Below are positions 20,464 to 29,784 of a stretch of 54,930 bases of DNA, piece after piece. The notes under the pieces were generated by a model. That model made no database searches. It was not told where the DNA came from and saw only the letters and a list, made by a program, of their open reading frames with translations. The translations under genes were made by a program, and so were the position numbers. The first letter of the stretch is position 1. Every line of letters starts with the position of its first letter. Location: positions 1-54,930 of the forward strand of contig JAJETZ010000004.1 of the NCBI GenBank assembly GCA_029784595.1. Reading direction: 5' to 3'. The stretch is from Wolbachia endosymbiont of Meromenopon meropis (lineage in GTDB: Bacteria; Pseudomonadota; Alphaproteobacteria; Rickettsiales; Anaplasmataceae).

Positions 20464-21139
20464 AATGCTTGAATTTAATCTCAAACATTCAAAGATAAAT
20501 GTGCTCACTATAAAACAAACTTGATAAATTCCAGAATGATTCTCATAATATAATCAATGAGATTAGAGTAGAGCTATTTAACTAACTTTAATCTGTCTTC
20601 AATCTGTACAGGCGTTAAACACTGCTAACAATATCAGAATTTTGACCATCTTGAGGTTTTATTCTTCGAATAATTGCATTGCGTATATCTTTAGAATTAT
20701 TATCTACTTTCTTTAAAGTTGCATTTTTTTAAACTTCCTTAAGATATTCTTTAACCATATAAAACTATAAAATTACATTTATAAAGTCCAAATCTATCAA
20801 AAGTTTAGAAAGCGTAACATACTGCTAAATCTACACAAATCTAGAGAGATTTAACAACCTTTATACCTGATCAAATATTTATTACTTTGTGTTTTTTTTG
20901 CTTCATAAATTAAGTTTTCAGCATCTAATTTAATTTTTTGTTAAAATCTTAAAAATCACAAAATTAGAATATTAGAATTTTAAAAATTCAATTCCAATAT
21001 TGAAAAATTCAATACTGCAATTTATAGCAATCTTATGTTTATTCTCAGCTTTAATAATTTTTATTTTATCGTTGAGATTGATTCAAAGCTTTTATGTCAT
21101 TAAAAAATTTTTTCTTACCTTTTTATTAAAAAATAAATA
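20464..21139. other. Intergenic region between convergent ygfZ and tmk
   Basis: The one structured item is the minus-strand remnant at 20615-20758. The rest (20760-21139) is AT-rich with short repeated phrases of the type AAAATTCAAT and no convincing frame. Confidence 0.4.
20615..20758 (-). pseudogene. Short gene remnant with one internal stop
   Basis: From an ATG at 20756-20758 the minus strand reads 47 codons to a TAA at 20615-20617, broken only by one TAA at 20729-20731 (codon 10). The pieces are MVKEYLKEV and, after the stop, an ordinary-looking peptide containing KKVDNNSKDIRNAIIRRI and then KPQDGQNSDIVSSV. The frame is preserved across the stop. This looks like a small gene, or the end of a larger one, killed by a single point mutation. 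It lies downstream of tmk on the same strand. I do not recognise the family. Confidence 0.5.
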
Positions 21140-21742
21140 TCAGTATTCTGTATCAGAAATTTTGTAAATGATTTCATCATGTACTTGGTTATCGTTTTTA
21201 GTCTCAATTTTAGCAATAATATTGCATCTATCAGATTCTTCTAATGCTATCTCTTGTAATCCCTTGCGAACTTTGCTATAAAAGTCAATACCCATGTATT
21301 CATACTTATTTTTATCTTTTGCTCTATTGAGTCCAGTTTGGACATCGATATCTAGAATGAATGTAATATCTGGACGTTTAATTTTTATTAATTTATAAAG
21401 ATTTTTTATTAAATCCAGATCAATTCCAAATCCATACCCTTGATATGCAATAGTTGAATCAATAAATCGATCACAAATTACTATCTTTCCTTCCCTTAGA
21501 GCTGGCAGTATTATTTTTTGTACATGTTCATACCTCATTGAAGTGAGTAATAAAAGTTCAGAAACAAAATCGATATCGTCTTTAAGCAACACTCTTCTTA
21601 TCTTTTCTCCAAAATTAGTACCACCAGGTTCTCGGGTTAATATCACATTATTTTCTCCACGAGTTTGTTTAAGATAATTTGCAAGCAATTCGGACTGTGT
21701 TGTTTTACCAGATCCATCTATTCCCTCTAATGTTATGAACAT
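21140..21742 (-). CDS. tmk: Thymidylate kinase
   Basis: Tmk phosphorylates dTMP to dTDP, essential for DNA synthesis. The 200-residue protein has the P-loop GIDGSGKT at residues 7-14, the TREPGGT motif that contacts the nucleotide, the DRF motif with the conserved Asp-Arg (VICDRFIDSTIAYQG), and a C-terminal LID region. The start is ATG. It stands apart from other nucleotide genes. Confidence 0.96.
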   Translation of the reverse strand: MFITLEGIDGSGKTTQSELLANYLKQTRGENNVILTREPGGTNFGEKIRRVLLKDDIDFVSELLLLTSMRYEHVQKIILPALREGKIVICDRFIDSTIAYQGYGFGIDLDLIKNLYKLIKIKRPDITFILDIDVQTGLNRAKDKNKYEYMGIDFYSKVRKGLQEIALEESDRCNIIAKIETKNDNQVHDEIIYKISDTEY

Positions 21743-21862
21743 TAACTTTACAATTCACAATATGTCAAAAAATAAAAAATAGTAAAATAGCCACATAAGA
21801 ACTATTTGACACTCAAATAGTAGTATTATAAACTATGTCCAGTATAAAATTCTCTGCAAACT

Positions 21863-22435
21863 ATGATTGCATTAAATAGTTCTGAGCTAGATTTAAGTTT
21901 TACTGCAAAAGATTTTAGTCTTTTGGGAGTTGACAACAAATATTACACGTTGAGTGATTGTTATAGAAAAAATGGCCTGATTATAATGTTTATATGCAAT
22001 CACTGTCCTTACGTTCTATCAATTATTAGCAATCTTGTGGATGACATTAACTTGTTAAAGAAACGCTATCAAATAGGTGCTGCTGCAATAATGCCAAATG
22101 ATGTGAACCAGTACCCGGAAGATTCGTTTGAATCTATGATTTGTTTCGCAAAAAAAAATAAATTTTCATTTCCATATTTGATTGATAGCAAACAAAAAGT
22201 GGCTAAAGAATATGGCGCAGTTTGTACTCCTGATTTTTTTGGTTTTAATGCTAATTTAAAACTTCGCTATCGTGGTCGTTTTAATGACACAAAAAAAGAA
22301 AGAGTTCAAGCCTACAAAACAGGAAGTAGTGATTTATTTCAAGCTATGAAATTTATCGCGCAAACTTCTAATCCTCCTATTGATCAAAAATCAAGCATTG
22401 GTTGTTCGATTAAATGGTCTAATCCTATTAGTTAA
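21863..22435 (+). CDS. Thioredoxin-fold (AhpC/TSA-like) protein
   Basis: The 190-residue protein has a thioredoxin/peroxiredoxin-like fold (redoxin domain about 14-150) with a C-N-H-C-P motif at residues 45-49, in the pattern MFICNHCPYV seen in a family of uncharacterised bacterial thiol proteins. The two cysteines could support dithiol chemistry, but the CPxxC order of classical thioredoxin is absent. DFFGFNANLKLRYRGRFND is the other conserved segment. No signal peptide is evident, so it is probably cytoplasmic. It lies 5 bp upstream of the KefC-like gene and is likely co-transcribed. KefC-type antiporters are often tied to thiol or electrophile stress, which may explain the pairing (inference). 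Confidence 0.82.
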   Translation: MIALNSSELDLSFTAKDFSLLGVDNKYYTLSDCYRKNGLIIMFICNHCPYVLSIISNLVDDINLLKKRYQIGAAAIMPNDVNQYPEDSFESMICFAKKNKFSFPYLIDSKQKVAKEYGAVCTPDFFGFNANLKLRYRGRFNDTKKERVQAYKTGSSDLFQAMKFIAQTSNPPIDQKSSIGCSIKWSNPIS

Positions 22436-22440
22436 ATACT

Positions 22441-24162
22441 ATGCACAGTAGCTCTCAGTATCTGTTTGATATTATAATTTTACTTTCTGCTGCTGTATTC
22501 ATAGTTATAGCATTTTGGAAAATGAATATCAGCCCGGTGCTGGGTTACTTTGTTGCGGGCGCATTGATTGGCTCTCATGGATTTAATCTGATTCACTCAG
22601 CTGATGCAATGGATAATTTTGCAGAATTTGGCGTGGTTTTCTTATTGTTCATTATAGGCCTTGAATTGACATTTGAACGCCTTATTGCAATGCGTATTCA
22701 TGTGTTTGGATTTGGCTCTCTTCAAGTTATAGTGACAATGATAGTAATATGGTGCATTGCTCTTGCTTTTGGGGTGAGTGCTAATATAGCAGCAGTTATC
22801 GGAGGTGGATTAGCATTATCTTCAACTGCAATAGTATTACAAGTTTTACAAGAAAAAGGTTCTCAAGCAAGTCAAGTTGGTAGGCTGTCAATAGCAGTGT
22901 TGCTAATGCAAGATTTTGCAGTAGTGCCGCTAATAGTATTAGTACCCTTACTTACTGGTAATTCTGAAAATAGCCTGATAAGTTCACTAACAGGTTCGTT
23001 GATACAAGCAGCTATTGCGTTAGTACTAATATTTATAACTGGCAGGTTATTACTCAGGCCATTGTTTTCGGTTATTGCCAAAATGGAAAGTAACGAGGTT
23101 TTTGTATCAACAACGCTCCTAATAATATTAGGAGCGGCATTTATTACCGAGCAATTTCATTTATCGATGGCATTGGGCGCATTTGTCGCTGGACTATTAG
23201 TTGCAGAAACGGAACAACATAGGCACTCAGTAGAACATGCGGTATTACCATTTAAAGATTTATTTCTTGGCCTGTTCTTTATGACTGTTGGCATGTCTAT
23301 CGACATCGATCTTTTACTCAAAAAATTACCATTAATTACTTTATTATCAATTATTCTCATCGTTTTAAAAACATCTATAATATACATGTTATGTAGATTT
23401 TTCGGATTTAAAATCGCACCCGCAATACAAGCTGGATTGCTGCTTGCACAAGGTGGTGAATTTGCATTTATTTTGTTTCGCTTAGCAGATGAATTAAACG
23501 TGCTACCAAGTGAAATTGCTCAAGTTCTCATGATGGTAACAACGGTAACTATGGCTTTCACTCCTCTTTTATCTGGGCTGGGAGAATGGATAGCAAATTC
23601 GTTTAGCGTTGAAAAAATAATATTAGATGATGATGCAATTGAAACAGACACACAAGATCTCTATAATCATGTGATAGTTGTTGGATTTGGTAGGGTGGGA
23701 TATATGGTGACAAAAATGCTGACTGCAGAACATCTAAGTTATGTTGTTATAGATATTCAATCAAAGATAGTCAAAAAAGGAAAAGATGATAGCTTCCCTA
23801 TATATCTTGGAGATGCTACAAGATATGAAATTCTAAAATCTATAGGAATAGAAAGAGCCCAAGCTCTCATCCTTTCAATAAAGAACGAAGTTACTATAAA
23901 GAAAATTGTTTCTCTAGTTGCTATAAACTTTCCACATGTAAATATTATAATACGCTTGCCAGACCTGGCTAACGTAGAAATTTATAAAGATTTAGGAGCT
24001 AGTAAAATCATCCCAGAAGCATCTGAAATTGGATTGCAACTTGGTGGAGCAGCGCTAAGTTTAACTGGTATTAGCGAAAGTGGGGTTGAGTCTTTGAAAA
24101 ATAGATTTAGAAAAGGTAACTATAGTATGATAAAAGATACAAGCGGTAATATAGACGAATAA
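22441..24162 (+). CDS. CPA2-family cation:proton antiporter (KefB/KefC-like)
   Basis: The inner-membrane antiporter has two parts. The Na+/H+ exchanger domain has about twelve helices over residues 8-385, with motifs GYFVAGALIG, FLLFIIGLEL and GALVAG-like GAFVAGLLVAETE. A cytoplasmic RCK/TrkA-N domain starts near residue 404 with the nucleotide-binding HVIVVGFGRVGYMV. It probably exports K+ or Na+ in exchange for protons under control of a bound nucleotide. At 573 residues it is normal for KefB/KefC. The ion and the regulator are not readable from sequence. The start ATG follows the previous gene by 5 bp. Confidence 0.88.
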   Translation: MHSSSQYLFDIIILLSAAVFIVIAFWKMNISPVLGYFVAGALIGSHGFNLIHSADAMDNFAEFGVVFLLFIIGLELTFERLIAMRIHVFGFGSLQVIVTMIVIWCIALAFGVSANIAAVIGGGLALSSTAIVLQVLQEKGSQASQVGRLSIAVLLMQDFAVVPLIVLVPLLTGNSENSLISSLTGSLIQAAIALVLIFITGRLLLRPLFSVIAKMESNEVFVSTTLLIILGAAFITEQFHLSMALGAFVAGLLVAETEQHRHSVEHAVLPFKDLFLGLFFMTVGMSIDIDLLLKKLPLITLLSIILIVLKTSIIYMLCRFFGFKIAPAIQAGLLLAQGGEFAFILFRLADELNVLPSEIAQVLMMVTTVTMAFTPLLSGLGEWIANSFSVEKIILDDDAIETDTQDLYNHVIVVGFGRVGYMVTKMLTAEHLSYVVIDIQSKIVKKGKDDSFPIYLGDATRYEILKSIGIERAQALILSIKNEVTIKKIVSLVAINFPHVNIIIRLPDLANVEIYKDLGASKIIPEASEIGLQLGGAALSLTGISESGVESLKNRFRKGNYSMIKDTSGNIDE

Positions 24163-24180
24163 TTATCGTCTTTATTCTTA

Positions 24181-24220
24181 ATTTATTTTTATTTATCTGA
24201 ATTTATTTTTATTTATCTGA
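24181..24220. repeat. Two-copy 20-bp tandem duplication over the surf1 stop
   Basis: The 20-mer ATTTATTTTTATTTATCTGA is repeated exactly twice. The second copy contains the surf1 stop codon (24209-24211) and the last three sense codons. The first copy lies beyond the gene end. Such exact tandem duplication suggests recent slippage. It does not alter the reading frame as present. Confidence 0.8.
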
Positions 24221-24847
24221 AAATTTTACTAGCCAATTTATATTATATTGCGTCGCATTATCCTGTTTGTGTTTACAATAAATAACGCACCAAACTAGAG
24301 AAAGAATAAACCAAGTTATGGCATATTCTAAATGTTTCATCGGCTGTATACTTAATAAAGTATTATCAAAATTCTCCTGCCAAAGGATACAGCGCTCTAG
24401 CTTAATACCTAATTCATCAGAAATTTGTTCCGCGCTTAAAGTAAACCATGTGTTCAAATCAACATCATTTTTAACTATCCAGCTTTTTCTCTTGCAGCTA
24501 TCGCAATATAAAACTCCACTTACGGCTATTTTTCTAATTCTTACTTCAGTTTTTTTCTTTTCTTTCGTTATTCCTTTATTTACTAGCATATAATGCCCAT
24601 TGCTTAACAGCATAAAGTCTAATACATAATAGCCTTTCTGTCCTGCAAAAACGTATAGCTCTATGTTACTTAAAATCCCATCAACCTTGATATTTCTATA
24701 ATTAAACCTTGCGAGATCTTCATTGTGTAATAGATGAACAACTGGAAGATTTAAATTTTTAACAATATTATACTTCCAGACTAATCTAAACAATTGCCAC
24801 AATCCTAACAAAAATAGAAACAAGCAAGGAATGATTAAAACGAGCAC
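24209..24847 (-). CDS. SURF1 family protein (cytochrome c oxidase assembly)
   Basis: SURF1 assists assembly of haem-copper oxidase in the inner membrane. The 212-residue protein has the two membrane segments of the family. The N-terminal one ends in LGLWQLFRLVWK, matching the LGxWQ-x-R-WK signature, and the C-terminal one, AITWFILSLVWCVIYCK, follows the conserved HLEYAITWF motif. The intervening domain faces the periplasm. The start is GTG, and no ATG lies nearby. It sits 23 bp downstream of bfr on the same strand. The 3' end carries a 20-bp duplication. Confidence 0.88.
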   Translation of the reverse strand: MLVLIIPCLFLFLLGLWQLFRLVWKYNIVKNLNLPVVHLLHNEDLARFNYRNIKVDGILSNIELYVFAGQKGYYVLDFMLLSNGHYMLVNKGITKEKKKTEVRIRKIAVSGVLYCDSCKRKSWIVKNDVDLNTWFTLSAEQISDELGIKLERCILWQENFDNTLLSIQPMKHLEYAITWFILSLVWCVIYCKHKQDNATQYNINWLVKFSDK

Positions 24848-24870
24848 CGTTTTTTTTTTGACACTTCACC

Positions 24871-25350
24871 TTATATTTGTGTTTTTAGATAATTTTCAAT
24901 ACCTATAAGCCCAATAAGAACAATTTGCTCTTCTATCCAATGACAGTGTTCTTCTTCATTTTGTAAAAGTTCTTCTAATAACATTAAACTAACAAAATCC
25001 TCTTCATTTTCAGCAATAGAAATCGCTTTCCTATAATCTTTCAAATTTTCCTCTTCTAATTTTAAATTATCTTTCAAAATTACTTGTAATGTATCTTTTG
25101 TAAATCTTCCATCGTACTGTGAAATTTTATTTGTATCTTGAAAATCTGGTATGCCTTTAAGCAATAAAACTCTCTCTGCTAGTTTACTCACATGCATAAA
25201 CTCCTCATTAAGCTCATCTCTCATCTTTTTTGCAAGCTTATTAATCCCACCGTTCTTGAGAATTGCAGAATGCAAAAAATATTGACGTACAGAAGCTAAC
25301 TCATTAACAAGTAATTTATTCAAATGCTTTACTATTAGATCTTTGTTCAT
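24871..25350 (-). CDS. bfr: Bacterioferritin, probably lacking the haem ligand
   Basis: Bacterioferritins oxidise and store iron in a 24-subunit shell. The 159-residue four-helix protein aligns readily to E. coli Bfr from memory. Ferroxidase ligands are retained: Glu17 (in NELAS), Glu50 and His53 (in NEEFMH), and the EEEH pair near residue 135. The axial haem ligand, Met52 in E. coli, aligns with Phe51 here, with a Met next to it. Haem binding may therefore be lost or shifted. The start ATG has AGGG upstream. It is co-transcribed with surf1. The loss of the ligand is an inference from a manual alignment. Confidence 0.9.
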   Translation of the reverse strand: MNKDLIVKHLNKLLVNELASVRQYFLHSAILKNGGINKLAKKMRDELNEEFMHVSKLAERVLLLKGIPDFQDTNKISQYDGRFTKDTLQVILKDNLKLEEENLKDYRKAISIAENEEDFVSLMLLEELLQNEEEHCHWIEEQIVLIGLIGIENYLKTQI

Positions 25351-25937
25351 AATTTGCCCTTGATTTTATCAATAAAGTGTGTCATACCCTATATGTGACA
25401 CAACAATAATCATATTAGTAGATCTCTTGGATATCTTCAAGATTTTTATATTAAAATTTGCTTTTACAACTCAAATTGACTATACATGAGCTTTGAAGTA
25501 GTATAATGATACAATGACTGAGCAATAAACTTCAATTATGAATTGAATATATTGTTCAATATATATAAATTTATTTAATTTAATAAATAATATATTTCGT
25601 ATATTTAAAAATAACTCAAAAAAATATGAATTTTTCTCATAATAATATTAATATTAATAAAATTAAAAACAGAAGCAGAATAGAGCTTGAATTTTGTGTG
25701 GTTAAACGTACTACTATTCCACACTTTTAGTAACTTTTAGTAAAACGAAAGCGTAATTTGTTTTGTTTCTCATGTCTTACTGTAAGTGTAAAAAAAAATG
25801 TTGCGAATGCACAGCGCTATTTTAATTTATGTAAAATTGTTAAAAGTCACAGTTACGTTTTTTAATTCATGTAAAAATTATTGTTAATTTATGTACAAAT
25901 TCTTTTTCATCCCAATAGTTACTCAACTGGTATATTT
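25351..25937. other. Intergenic region between divergent bfr and thrS
   Basis: It must contain the promoters of bfr (minus) and thrS (plus). One short plus ATG frame, 25626-25730 (34 codons, with NRSRIELEFCVVKRTTIPHF at its end), has protein-like composition in its second half. There is no ribosome binding site. A duplicated phrase (ACTTTTAGTAA, then ACTTTTAGTAAA) occurs at about 25722-25743. No attenuator or T-box-like leader of thrS is recognisable. Confidence 0.3.
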
Positions 25938-27857
25938 ATGATTAGAATTGCTTTTTCGATTGAACAAAAATTAGAAAAATATGATAGTAAAGTTACTGGT
26001 TTTGACATATTACAGCCGTCTATTTTAAAAGAGGCTGTTGCTCTAAGAATAAATGGTAAATTATACGATCTATCGCATAAAATTGATAAGGATACGGAGA
26101 TAATAGAAGTGATACAGCTCAGCGACGAGATAAGTTTGGATATCATAAGACATGATGCTGCTCACATAATGGCTCAAGCGGTAAAAGAGCTTTTTCCTAA
26201 TACTCAGATTGCCATTGGCCCAATAATTCATGATGGTTTTTATTATGACTTTGCCACAAATCATACTCTCACAACAAATGATTTCGTTGCAATAGAAGAA
26301 AGAATGAGAGAAATTACAAAAAGTGATTATAGATTTATTCGAGAAGTTTGGACGCATAAGCAAGCAAAGGATTTTTTTAGTAGGATAGGTGAAAAATATA
26401 AAGTTAACATCATCTCTTCTATACCAGAAAATGAAGATCTAATCGTTTATAAACAAGGAGATTTTATTGATTTATGTCGTGGTCCTCACTCACCATCAAC
26501 AGGTAGAGTTAAGGCATTTAAGCTCATGAAAATCGCAGGAGCCTACTGGCGTGGTGATGCCAATGGTCCAATGCTACAACGCATATACGGTACAGCATGG
26601 CGGAATAAAGATGAATTAAACACCTATCTTGGGCATTTAAGAGAAGCAGAAAAACGCAATCATCGCAAAATTGCTAAGGATATGGATTTATTTCACTTCC
26701 AGGAGGAAGCTATTGGACAAGTTTTTTGGCATGAACGTGGATGTACTTTATACAATCTTCTCTTATCTTATATAAGAAAAAAACTAGCAAGCAATGGTTA
26801 CATTGAAGTAAAAACTCCTATCTTAGCGACTAAAGAGTTGTGGAAAAAATCAGGGCATTGGGATAAATTTCGTGATAATATGTTTATCGTCAATGAATCT
26901 GAAAGTAAAAAGAAGCTAGCGATAAAACCTATGAATTGCCCTTTTCACGTGCAAATTTTTAACTCTCGTACCAGAAGCTATCGTGATTTACCGATACGTA
27001 TGGCAGAATTTGGCACATGTCATAGAAACGAAAGTTCGGGCTCATTACATGGACTCATGAGAGTACGTGGTTTTACACAGGACGATGCGCACATTTTTTG
27101 TATGGAAGAACAGATTGACTCTGAAACTGTAAAATTTTGTAATCTTTTAAAAGAAGTATATTCAGAGCTTGGATTCAATACGGTCTCCGTGAAATTTTCT
27201 GATCGCCCAAATACTAGAGCAGGGAGTGATGAGTTATGGGATAGAGCTGAAAATGCATTACTTAAAGCTGTAAAAAAAGCGAATTTAAACTACGAGCTTA
27301 ATCCTGGTGAAGGTGCATTTTATGGCCCAAAGTTAGAATTTGTTTTAAAAGACGCAATAGGTAGAAATTGGCAATGCGGAACCTTACAAATTGATTTTAT
27401 TTTACCAAAACATCTAGATGCTTTCTACGTAGGAGCAGACGGAGAAAAACATCACCCTGTTATGTTGCACAGAGCAATTCTTGGAACCTTTGAACGTTTT
27501 ATTGGAATTTTAATAGAACATTATGAGGGAAAATTTCCACTTTGGCTTGCCCCAACGCAACTTGCTATTCTTACCGTTACAAATAAAGCTGATAATTACG
27601 CTAAAGAAATTTACAGCATTTTAAAAAAGCAAGGTATTAGAGCCGAAATAGATTCAACTAATGAAAAAATTAGTTATAAGATACGCTTGCATAGTTCAAA
27701 CAAGACCCCTATATTATGGGTTGTGGGTAGAAATGAAGTTACGAATAAAACGGTATCTGTAAGGCATTTAGGGTCAGAAAAACAAGAGTCATATTCTTAT
27801 AGGAAAGCCGTTGAATTGTTATTAAGCAATATTGATTTTAATTGTGGAGAGGATTGA
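25938..27857 (+). CDS. thrS: Threonyl-tRNA synthetase
   Basis: This class II synthetase charges tRNA-Thr and removes mischarged serine. From the chosen ATG the protein has 639 residues. An N-terminal TGS domain (about 1-60) comes first. The editing domain contains HDAAH (His72 and His76 as likely zinc/editing residues). Catalytic motifs follow: IKPMNCPFH, the motif-2 region [17 protein letters not shown], the zinc-site DDAHIFC and motif 3 [11 protein letters not shown]. An anticodon-binding domain closes the protein. The frame opens at a TTG at 25881, but ATG at 25938 gives the family start MIRIAFS. infC follows 3 bp after the stop, the thrS-infC order found in many bacteria. Confidence 0.95.
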   Translation: MIRIAFSIEQKLEKYDSKVTGFDILQPSILKEAVALRINGKLYDLSHKIDKDTEIIEVIQLSDEISLDIIRHDAAHIMAQAVKELFPNTQIAIGPIIHDGFYYDFATNHTLTTNDFVAIEERMREITKSDYRFIREVWTHKQAKDFFSRIGEKYKVNIISSIPENEDLIVYKQGDFIDLCRGPHSPSTGRVKAFKLMKIAGAYWRGDANGPMLQRIYGTAWRNKDELNTYLGHLREAEKRNHRKIAKDMDLFHFQEEAIGQVFWHERGCTLYNLLLSYIRKKLASNGYIEVKTPILATKELWKKSGHWDKFRDNMFIVNESESKKKLAIKPMNCPFHVQIFNSRTRSYRDLPIRMAEFGTCHRNESSGSLHGLMRVRGFTQDDAHIFCMEEQIDSETVKFCNLLKEVYSELGFNTVSVKFSDRPNTRAGSDELWDRAENALLKAVKKANLNYELNPGEGAFYGPKLEFVLKDAIGRNWQCGTLQIDFILPKHLDAFYVGADGEKHHPVMLHRAILGTFERFIGILIEHYEGKFPLWLAPTQLAILTVTNKADNYAKEIYSILKKQGIRAEIDSTNEKISYKIRLHSSNKTPILWVVGRNEVTNKTVSVRHLGSEKQESYSYRKAVELLLSNIDFNCGED

Positions 27858-27860
27858 AAT

Positions 27861-28370
27861 TTGCAGATTAAAAAACACAGGGTTAATGAGTCTATCACAG
27901 CTGAAGAGATTCGTTTAATTGACCAAAATGGTAAAATGGTAGGAGTTGTACCAATAAAACAGGCCTTAGAATTTTCTCGAAGTGTCGGCTTAGATTTGGT
28001 AGAAATTGTTCCCAATCCGATACTTCCAGTATGTAAAATACTAAATTATAGTAAACAAAAATACGACGCAAAAAAAAAAGCGAGCGAAGCAAAGAAAAAA
28101 CAAAAAACACTAATAGTGAAAGAAATTAAGATAGGTCCAAATATTGATAGTCACGACTATGAAACAAAATTACGTCGGATAAGAGATTTTCTTACACATG
28201 GACACAAAATTAAAATTACAATGAAATTTAGAGGAAGAGAACTTATAAACACTGAGATTGGAGTAGAAAAATTAGAACGTCTCATTAGAGATACTAAGGA
28301 TATTGCAAAATTGGAATTAGCGCCTAAACGAGAAGGGAACCAATATTTCTTAGCTCTAATTGCCAGGTAG
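27861..28370 (+). CDS. infC: Translation initiation factor IF-3
   Basis: IF-3 binds the 30S subunit, keeps it free and checks the start codon. The 169-residue protein has the N-domain (RVNESITAEEIRLIDQNGKM), a Lys-rich linker (KKKASEAKKKQK) and the C-domain (KEIKIGPNIDSHDYETKL, MKFRGRE). The start is TTG, since no ATG lies between the thrS stop and the conserved N-terminus. It is backed by GGAGAGG eight bases upstream. infC often uses a rare start codon so that IF-3 can repress its own translation. In E. coli this is AUU, and TTG could serve similarly here (inference). Confidence 0.95.
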   Translation: MQIKKHRVNESITAEEIRLIDQNGKMVGVVPIKQALEFSRSVGLDLVEIVPNPILPVCKILNYSKQKYDAKKKASEAKKKQKTLIVKEIKIGPNIDSHDYETKLRRIRDFLTHGHKIKITMKFRGRELINTEIGVEKLERLIRDTKDIAKLELAPKREGNQYFLALIAR

Positions 28371-28479
28371 AAAAATCCTTCACGTTTATTAATCTTTCTT
28401 TTAATTAAATGGGATAGCTGTATTTATAGCTTTAGTACTATTAATATAGTATAATGAAAATCCTTTTTTATTAGGTGAT

Positions 28480-29745
28480 CTACCAGTCAATTTTTTTATG
28501 TTTTGTTCTAATTTGTAATGCGGATATTAAACTGATTAATGCGCAAGCGGTAAGATAACTGCCAGCTGCAAGTTTTGATTCAGTTTTTTCTATCAGCCAA
28601 ATACACATGTACGGAGAAAAACCACCGAAAATGCCTGCAGAAATATTATGCGCTAAACTAAAACCAATACACCTAACTTTCGTTGGAAACAACTCACAAG
28701 CAATTGAATTATATATTCCAAAAGATGCTCCTATTGGTATACTGATCAACAAAAAAGTAGATGCTACGATATAATGATTATAACATAATAACAACGAAAA
28801 TACAGGCAAGCTAATGCAGGCTAAAACTATTAATACAGGAATAATCACTGTCCTTCTTCCTATCTTGTCAGATAAAATTGCAAATAATACAGCAGATGCT
28901 CCAAACGTAACCTCAACTGCAATTCTTACTAAATTTTTAACATCTACGTCCAAGACAGTAAGTTCTTTTACTGAAATGTTATAAAACATAATCGCTGAAT
29001 AAACAATTGCATTCTGTGCAATACCAAGTCCAATTGCTAGCGCAAATTCGTTTTTATAAGTTCTAATTAGTTCTAAAAACGGAGAATTAGATAAGCTTTT
29101 ATTTTGATCATGAGTTTTATATGCTAGACTCTCTTCCATTATAGATCTTATTAAAAAACCTATTACTCCCATAACAAAACAAAAATAAAAAAGTAACTTC
29201 CAACCCCAAATTTCATAATTTTCGCCTGTAAGTTTTTTGCAAAAAGCAATCATTATAAAGCATGTAATAGAACCAAGAGCGCCACTGAAAGCTTTCATGC
29301 TACCTAAAAAACTTAAATTTTTTTTATCAATGGAATGTTCTATCAAAAAGGTAGAGCTAATACTGGTCTCTCCGCCCGCTGCCATTCCTTGTATTATTCT
29401 ACAAAATAAAAACAATATAGGAGAAAATATTCCTATTTCTCTAAAGCTTGGTATCACTGCGATTGCAGTAGATGCCACTGAAGCTAATATTACAGAAATT
29501 AGCAAAATCTTTTTTCTACCATATTTATCTCCAATATAACCAAAAATAAACGCACCAAACGGTCTAAATCCAAATCCAATTGCAAAACTGCCAAGAAATT
29601 TGATTGTATTTAAATAATCATCATCTTCTGAAGAAAAAAAAACATTGCCTATTATATGTGTTAAAACGCCAAACAAAGTTAATTCATATCCTATAATCAT
29701 ATTAGAGATTATGGCAGACAGTATCGCTTTTTGAATATTACTCAT
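28480..29745 (-). CDS. MFS transporter, ProP-like
   Basis: The protein is a twelve-helix major facilitator of 421 residues. The MFS signature loop GDKYGRKK is at about residues 72-79, and its C-domain counterpart reads SDKIGRRT. AAGGETSISSTFLIEH and FPTKVRCIGFSLAHN place it with the metabolite:H+ symporter (ProP/shikimate-like) branch. Wolbachia and relatives carry several such proteins, probably importing proline, betaine or other host metabolites. The substrate cannot be fixed. It is convergent with infC and 39 bp downstream of aspS on the same strand, so the two may be co-transcribed. Confidence 0.88.
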   Translation of the reverse strand: MSNIQKAILSAIISNMIIGYELTLFGVLTHIIGNVFFSSEDDDYLNTIKFLGSFAIGFGFRPFGAFIFGYIGDKYGRKKILLISVILASVASTAIAVIPSFREIGIFSPILFLFCRIIQGMAAGGETSISSTFLIEHSIDKKNLSFLGSMKAFSGALGSITCFIMIAFCKKLTGENYEIWGWKLLFYFCFVMGVIGFLIRSIMEESLAYKTHDQNKSLSNSPFLELIRTYKNEFALAIGLGIAQNAIVYSAIMFYNISVKELTVLDVDVKNLVRIAVEVTFGASAVLFAILSDKIGRRTVIIPVLIVLACISLPVFSLLLCYNHYIVASTFLLISIPIGASFGIYNSIACELFPTKVRCIGFSLAHNISAGIFGGFSPYMCIWLIEKTESKLAAGSYLTACALISLISALQIRTKHKKIDW

Positions 29746-29784
29746 AATTTCTCAGCTTAACATGAATGTAAGATACACTCTCTC

